This document shows positions 58,535-64,000 of a stretch of DNA of 64,000 nt, one piece after another (the first letter of the stretch is position 1; each line of letters begins with the position of its first letter). Location of the stretch: the NCBI GenBank assembly GCA_951217055.1, contig OX578286.1, forward strand, positions 8,038,033 through 8,102,032, written 5' to 3'. The stretch comes from Gerris lacustris. Lineage: Eukaryota; Arthropoda; Insecta; Hemiptera; Gerridae. The notes beneath the pieces were generated by a model, which saw only the letters and a program-made list of their open reading frames with translations, was not told the origin of the DNA and ran no database searches. Both the position numbers and the translations under genes were made by a program.

Positions 58535-58780
58535 CTATTATATTTTTAACTTCAGCTAATGGGGTACTTACTTTTCTCCCTTATCTTTACTTTTCTCCCT
58601 CATTTTCACAACTAAACTGTAATGGGCTGTAATCCTTTTCTCCCTAAACTTGGGTGGAATTTTAATGTTTTATCTCATCTTGTGGAAAACTAGTTTTCGG
58701 CCTCTAGTTCATCATCAGTGCCGGTAAAAGATAAAGGAGCATTCTGAACGAGTCAAATGAGAGACAAAAAAAACGGTCTC
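58535..58780 (+). repeat. E-type pyrimidine repeats and hammerhead-like motif (minus strand)
   Basis: CTTTTCTCCC motifs (58569-58655) resemble the end of family E. At 58688-58725 the minus strand reads CACTGATGATGAACTAGAGG then CCGAAAAC: a GATGA..GAAAA arrangement separated by a short stem, like that at 15.15-15.2 kb. Confidence 0.4.
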
Positions 58781-59467
58781 AGAAGAGAGTCCTAAGGAGG
58801 TATTAAGGTTAAGTAGCATTAAGGTCGTTTTTTATATCTCATATGACTGAACGTCGGTTTATATCGTCACCTGATATAAACCGAAAACTAATTTTGTACA
58901 ATTAACCATTCAATTTAAGGAGAGGCTTTCCGATTTTTTTATAATACTCTTGGCATTTCACTTTCATGAAAAAGTAAGAAAAAAGAACATACTTAAGAAT
59001 AAAAGAAATTATTTAAAGCAAGAAAAGTTTAGTGTTAGGTAAGAGGTAAGATGGATGCATCTGATAAAAAGATGGTCGAATCGATTACTTAGGAAAGTGA
59101 AGAATTAGAGGAAGGAATCAAACATAAAGGTGAACAAAGAAGTTGAACAACCCTTAAAACCAAAGAGTATAATAGAGCTAAGATTTCAAAGTAAAAGAAC
59201 AATAAGGCATCGAGTGCATGCCTGAAGAGCTAGGAATGAGTAATCAATCGAAAAATGTATAAAGTAATAAGCAATATATGGCTATTAGGAGTAACGACGA
59301 ACAAAAAGCTATTTGGGATGAAATAATCTGTAGAAATTAAAACTTAATAAGAACTCTAATAGAATTCAAAACTTTAATGGGAAAGATAACAACTATGTGG
59401 ATATGGACTGTGAATTATATAGAAATTAAGGATAGCGAGGATCAGTCAGAAGTAAAAGTCAGTCATT
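58781..59467. other. AT-rich intergenic sequence
   Basis: No supported gene or repeat. Confidence 0.4.
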
Positions 59468-59660
59468 TTTTTTTTTTTTTGGTTGTAGTTTTAGTCCCGT
59501 TCAACAGCTCATTAGGTCATTACAGGACGGGGGTTATCCGGCCACTTTACTCATCTAATCGATGAGATCATCAGTGTGAAACATGTCTAACCCCGCTGGG
59601 ATTCGAACTCACAGCCGGGGTTTAGACCTTGGTTTCAGAGTCAAGTGTGCTATCAAAGTA
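59468..59660 (-). mobile_element. tRNA-derived SINE, minus strand
   Basis: Read on the minus strand: a head with GATAGCACACTTGACTCTG (A-box side), a B-box GAGTTCGAATCCC, a body with CATCGATTAGATGAG, and a terminal A-run (the T-run at 59468-59481). Head, body and A-tail in this order fit a complete SINE of about 190 bases. The parental tRNA is not certain. Confidence 0.7.
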
Positions 59661-59824
59661 ATTATTCCGAAATTTCGGGGAAACATTTTTATTAATATAA
59701 ATAAAATTTTGAATATTACTATTCTTGTTTATACGTCGAAGAAAGAAATTCAATTTTTTTTTCGATATTTCCAAATATTATTTATTACTTTTGATTGAAC
59801 CTCTATATCCTCAATTTTTACTAT

Positions 59825-60070
59825 TGCGGAAATAATATTTTACGGTTTCCGCAAGGCTGTAATGTCCGCAGAACGTTGAAATTATTATGACCTTCATAAT
59901 ATTCTGCGAACATTTTATAAGAATGACAGATAAAATGAAAGATAGACATTTAGAGAGAAACGCATTTTGGTTGGGCGAATTTAGAATTTGTACACATACA
60001 AATTCTTTTGTTCCGCAAAATAATCGCATTGTTTTCGTTATCTTCGGTAAGCTTGGAACCAGAAATCAAA
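59825..60070 (+). repeat. Diverged family C-like sequence
   Basis: GAATGACAGATAAAATGAAAG and the end ATCTTCGGTAAGCTTGGAAC resemble the C-family 3' part in order but are strongly diverged. Paired frames on both strands are chance. Confidence 0.4.
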
Positions 60071-60100
60071 AAAAGCAATTGCTATTGTATCAAACACTAT

Positions 60101-61240
60101 GAAGTTTCAGTATTGCTAAATGTGGGTTCCCACAGCCTGTGACTTGGCGAGCCACTAGTGCCTAAAGGCTCGTGCTCGTATGCTTGGCTTGTGGTGTGAC
60201 GAATCCTTAACGGGGAAAGTTTGAGCTATATCGAACACCAAGAAGTTTCAGTATTGCTACAGGTGGGTTCCCACGGCCTGTGACTTGGGGAGCCTTTAGT
60301 GCTTAAAGGCTCGTGCTCGTATGCTTGTGGTGTGACGATTCCTTATCGGGGAAAGTTCGAGCTATATCGAACACCAAGAAGTTTCAGTATTGCTACAGGT
60401 GGGTTCCCACGGCCTGTGACTTGGCGAGCCACTAGTGCCTAAAGGCTCGTGCTCGTATGCTTGTGGTGTGACGAATCCTTAACGGGGAAAGTTCGAGCTA
60501 TATCGAACACCAATAAGTTTCAGTATTGCTACAGGTGGGTTCCCACGGCCTGTGACTTGGCGAGCCTCTAGTGCTTAAAGGCTCATGCTCGTATGCTTGT
60601 GGTGTGACGATTCCTTATCGGGGAAAGTTTGAGCTATATCGAACACCAAGAAGTTTCAGTATTGCTACAGGTGGGTTCCGACGGCCTGTGACTTGGCGAG
60701 CCTCTAGTGCTTAAAGGCTCATGCTCGTATGCTTGTGGTGTGACGATTCCTTATCGGGGAAAGTTTGAGCTATATCGAACACCAAGAAGTTTCAGTATTG
60801 CTACAGGTGGGTTCCGACGGCCTGTGACTTGGCGAGCCTCTAGTGCTTAAAGGCTCATGCTCGTATGCTTGTGGTGTGACGATTCCTTATCGGGGAAAGT
60901 TTGAGCTATATCGAACACCAAGAAGTTTCAGTATTGCTACAGGTGGGTTCCGACGGCCTGTGACTTGGCGAGCCTCTAGTGCTTAAAGGCTCATGCTCGT
61001 ATGCTTGTGGTGTGACGAATCCTTAACCGGGAAAGTTCGAGCCATATCGAACACCAAGAAGTTCGGGTATTGCTACAGGTGGGTTCCCACGGCCCGTGAC
61101 TTGGCGAGCCTCTCGTTCTCGTTGGTTTGTGGTCTGACGAATCCTTAACGGGGAAAGTTCGAGACACCAGAATTCATATCAAGCCTAGTATGACAAACTT
61201 CGAGTTAAGCTCGCCAAGTCACAGGTCTTGGGAATCCAGC
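60101..61240 (+). repeat. 136-bp tandem array with an inverted end unit
   Basis: Eight units, period 136 bases (GAAGTTTCAG at 60242, 60378, 60514, 60650), each with GTGGGTTCCCACGGCCTGTG, ACTTGGCGAGCC, a GCTCGTATGCTTGTGG segment and GGGGAAAGTTCGAGC. The last unit (61062) is shortened. It is followed by CTCGCCAAGTCACAGGTCTTGGGAATCC at 61208-61235, an inverted copy of the unit start. The array is therefore bracketed by inverted repeats, like a MITE with internal tandem repeats. Confidence 0.85.
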
Positions 61241-61580
61241 TGCTTAAGAGTAAATCTAAAATAATGCTATTGATTCTTATTGTATGATGTAACTCCTTAT
61301 AGCCATGGAGAATTTGGCAAACCTTGAATTAACTTGGTCTAATTTAGAGTATAAATTCATGGTGGGGATAACAGGCTATATTTTACAGCTATCTAATTCC
61401 CAGCAGATAGACAAAAGACCTTAATTGTTCTTTTATGTCTAAAACAGATTTATGTTGGTGAAATTTTAAATTTGGAGACAGAAAAAGCGTTTTTTTTTTA
61501 TACTGCCTCTGTTACTGGCAAGTAAAAAATTGTTTAATTACCTTTTTCGTTTAATAATTTCCTCTTTAACTTCTCTATTT
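61241..61580. other. Intergenic sequence with a C-family trace
   Basis: TTCTTTTATGTCTAAAACAG at 61429 and AAATTTGGAGACAGAAAAAG at 61466 resemble the C family; the rest is unassigned. Confidence 0.4.
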
Positions 61581-62280
61581 TGTTACGGGTAGTTAATCAG
61601 TAAACGACTGTGAAGTCGTTAAATACTATCTAAAAAATAAAATCTTAACGAGTGGATGTAAAAAATATAAATTCAGTTCTTGGCAGTACTCCCTTATCCT
61701 ATAATTACATTCTTTTTATACGGAGTTTCATTTATCACAAGGCTTAGTTTTCATTTGGACAGAGTAATTTAACCAGTTTTATTGTGACTTAAAAATGTTT
61801 TAATCATAAAATAAAAGAATTAATAATATAATTAATTAAAACCCGTTGACTTGTAATCAATAACTTGGTTTCGCTGTGAAATCCCCAACACGAAGTACAG
61901 ACGTTCTGCTTACCCGAGTAGAGGAACCCCCGGGTAATCCAGGTACATTCAACGTCCTAGAAAACCGTATAAATACGCTGTTCTTCTCTCCAGTCGTCAG
62001 TAGGTAAGAGAAGAACGGTTCCATGATTGGAACGAGTTATAACGTTTCGTTCCAATCCAATAACTGGTTTCAGGAACAAGTTATTTTTGGAACGTTTTAG
62101 TTTACGTTCCAAAGAAACAGTTTCTCTTTTACTTCAAGTTTTCCTGTGTCCAGGTTTGTCCCTTAATAAGTTCTTTTTACTTTTCCTCACAACTAATAGT
62201 AGAAAAAGTATTGTTTTCACCAAGTATTTTTTTCGAGATTTCAACGGAATTATCCGTTTTAGGTGTTTTTAAGACCTCCT
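61580..62280 (+). promoter_or_regulatory. Possible solo LTR / core promoter
   Basis: TATAAATACG at 61967 is followed about 30 bases on by a TCAGT initiator (61997-62001), the classic insect TATA-Inr layout. The segment starts near TGTTACGGG, a common start of insect Gypsy LTRs, and has repeated GGAACG/CGTTCC motifs after the presumed start site. No second LTR, primer-binding site or matching target duplication was found, so it may be a solo LTR or an ordinary promoter. Confidence 0.4.
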
Positions 62281-62289
62281 GAGTGGTTT

Positions 62290-62905
62290 TCAGCATGACG
62301 TATGTATGTGTGTGTGTATGTGTGTATGTATGTGTGTGTGTAAATGTGTTATCATCGTTGCGCCCAAGGTATTTAACCTAGAGAGTTGAAACTTGGCAGA
62401 AAAATCAGTCCTAACCTGTAGTTGTGCTGCCCGGAAAATCAACTTTTACCGCCATCTTGACCCCAGTATGCTGAGTCAGCAAAAATTTAAAATAATCGTA
62501 ATAAATCGAAAATGGTCCTGATCGAGTTGAAATTTGGCTCGAATGTACCTCTCTGTATGACAAACAATCCCACTAAATTTCATTTTGATTTTGGCCGCCA
62601 TTTTGAAGTTATAAATTTTTGAATTTTTAAGCTTTGACGGTTAATAATACTGAAATTACATGTAGGTTTTTGACTTATAGCATATCGTTGGAACCGGAAA
62701 AAAATAAGGAACAAATATAAAAAAAAACTATTAAATTCCATTAATTAGTTTAAAAGTTATAAGCGAATATAATTATTTATTAGGGCGATAATTTTGATGA
62801 CGTCAAAGTTTGTTTACATCTGTAAAAATACCGTCAAACTTCAAATAATTAAATAAAATATAGGTAATAAAAATAAGGGTTTTTTTTTGTAAAAATGATA
62901 ATAAA
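62290..62905 (+). repeat. Dispersed-repeat-like sequence with GT microsatellite
   Basis: A GTATGTGTGTG-type microsatellite (62300-62345) is followed by GTTGAAACTTGGCAGAAAA and GTTGAAATTTGGCTCGAATG segments and TTGGCCGCCATTTTGAAG, a style shared with D and F families. No other copy occurs in this window. Confidence 0.45.
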
Positions 62906-62914
62906 TCAGTTAGT

Positions 62915-62985
62915 TCAGAACGGTCACCAATCCAAGTACTGACCACGTCCAATGCTGCTTCCTCCTGCTGCGAAGCAGGAGAGGC
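62915..62985 (-). ncRNA. 5S rRNA-derived fragment (SINE3-like)
   Basis: The minus strand contains GTCAGTACTTGGATTGGTGACC, shortened here to its key parts AGTACTTGGAT and GGTGACCG, preceded by AAGCAGCATTGGACGTGG. This matches the internal control region of animal 5S rRNA (AAGCAGCGTCGGGC, then GTTAGTACTTGGATGGGAGACC). The 5' half of 5S is replaced by a CTCCTGCTTCGCAGCAGGAG hairpin. It is a 5S pseudogene or the promoter of a 5S-type SINE. Confidence 0.65.
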
Positions 62986-63119
62986 CTGAAGTGAGGAAAA
63001 GTTCCGAGGTCCCCCGTACCCGATTTTTTAAATAGTTTGACTCTAACAGAAAAAAATTACAAAGGCTTATAATAATTTAATAATTCAGTCTTAAGTGGTA
63101 TAATAAAACGTCAATTATC

Positions 63120-63165
63120 TAGGCAACGTTTCGGCACTAACCTGCCATTCTCAAGCCTGAAAAAT
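63120..63165 (-). repeat. TGAGAATGGC..GCCGAAACG motif
   Basis: The minus strand reads GGCTTGAGAATGGCAGGTTA then GTGCCGAAACGTTGCC, a short GGCA/TGCC hairpin between TGA(G)AATG and CGAAACG. The same arrangement is at 54.1 kb. It lacks the G needed in CUGAUGA, so it is not a working hammerhead. Confidence 0.4.
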
Positions 63166-63516
63166 CATTATGTTTGGAATAAACGTCGTTACAGAACTAT
63201 CAATAACATCAAGATCAAACAATAGTAATCTAAAATTACCTATATGTCGCTGTAGTGAGGATCGATAAGGTGATAAAGTGGTAATACATAAAATAATTTA
63301 GGAAACATAACATGTTCCATCGTCAAATTCTCGATTCTCCTCAAACAACGATCTAATTATACTACAAAACTTCTACGTCCCTAAAGGGACATAACAGTGG
63401 CTCACCATAAAATATAACAATAAAGTAACAAGAGACTAGTAACACATGAATATTTAAATATTAACAAAAATATAAAAACATTGGTAACTAGAATAAAAGC
63501 CAAGCTCTATTAACTA

Positions 63517-64000
63517 AACTACATATCACAGACAACATTTTACACTGACGGATCAAAGAGCCAGCAAGGAAGTGGATGTGCATTCACACATGAATCCATT
63601 ATGAGACAGTTTTCATGCACGAGGCAAAGTTCGATATGTACCATTGAACTAGAAGGAATATATCAAGCAATATATTATGCGGCAGTAGAAGGAATAAGAA
63701 GTATCGTTGTCTACTCTGACTCCTTGAGTTCTCTTCAAGCTTTAGGCAAATTGTACAGTGAAAATCAGACAGTCCTCAAAATCCGACAATGCCTTCATGA
63801 CAATGGAATCAATGCTCAGTTCTTCTGGGTCGCTGGACACTCAGGAATTCCAGGGAATGAAAACGCCGATCGGTGGGCACAAGCCGCAACAATGAACGGA
63901 CTTCCAACTCAAACGGCGGTCTACGCTAAAGATTTATATGCTTCTATCAACGCAGCTATAGAGGAGGTGTGGCAAAAAAACTGGAACTTGTGTAGAGAGA
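63517..64000 (+). pseudogene. LINE RNase H domain, truncated on the left and running off the window
   Basis: The frame after a TAA at about 63512 stays open to the end. It begins TTFYTDGSKSQQGSGC (first catalytic Asp) and continues with TIELEGIYQAI (Glu), IVVYSDSLSSLQAL (second Asp) and FFWVAGHSGIPGNENADRWA (His and last Asp), so the full RNase H set is present. Such domains lie after RT in Jockey, I and R1-type LINEs. The RT part is not found upstream and the frame has no start, so I read it as a 5'-truncated copy. Unlike the 38-kb fragment, this domain is intact. Confidence 0.85.

Overview
The window looks like a very repeat-rich, AT-rich animal nuclear genome, most likely an arthropod and probably an insect. 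Coding sequence is split by spliceosomal introns (GT..AG, one about 30 kb), there are several non-LTR retrotransposon fragments with RNase H or RT motifs, tRNA- and 5S-derived short elements, TIR elements with recognisable target duplications, and long minisatellites. I cannot name the species. No bacterial operon, CRISPR array, rRNA operon or phage is present.

The only convincing host gene is on the + strand from about 8.68 kb to 53.4 kb. Proposed coding exons are 8680-8756 (start, weakest), 8894-8949, about 12848-12999, 43358-43540, 47379-47576 (with a glutamine-rich tract) and 51276-51383 (stop). A roughly 2-kb 3' untranslated region follows, with AATAAA signals at 53311 and 53410. Junction phases agree, giving a hydrophilic protein of about 257 residues that I do not recognise. 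An isolated 34-codon exon with good splice signals lies at 58346-58447. It is duplicated in inverted orientation at 57979-58080, with a third fragment between the copies; the three sit in a palindrome.

Almost all the rest is interspersed or tandem repeat. I labelled recurring families A to H for this annotation. A begins near GGTAGGAACGAAGTTCC and ends near its complement. B starts GGTCCGTAGGCAA, has inverted ends and occurs six times. C carries GACAGACC-type motifs. D and D-like elements have GGGTTTCG ends. E has TCCCGAGGCG hairpin repeats. F is a 0.5-kb family. G is a short family interrupted by B. H is a 0.45-kb family adjoining a D-like end. Elements with clear ends include a hAT-like element with an 8-bp duplication (2492-3782), a PIF/Harbinger-like MITE with TAA duplication (10761-11577), an unclassified 547-bp insertion with TIRs and an 8-bp duplication (15107-15653), and a foldback element with TA duplication (45510-46561). 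Nesting is frequent: C in hAT in E, a tRNA-armed foldback in E, B in A, B in G, a LINE fragment in A.

Tandem arrays are conspicuous: 194-bp units at 4.7 kb, 102-bp units at 5.7-6.8 kb, a 68-bp satellite with a 136-bp higher-order pattern at 24.1-27.5 kb, a 15-bp minisatellite inside an A element at 33-34.5 kb, a 24-bp minisatellite just after a splice donor at 47.6 kb, 31-bp units in the gene's 3' UTR, and 136-bp units at 60.1-61.2 kb ended by an inverted unit. The window ends inside a LINE RNase H domain running off the right edge.
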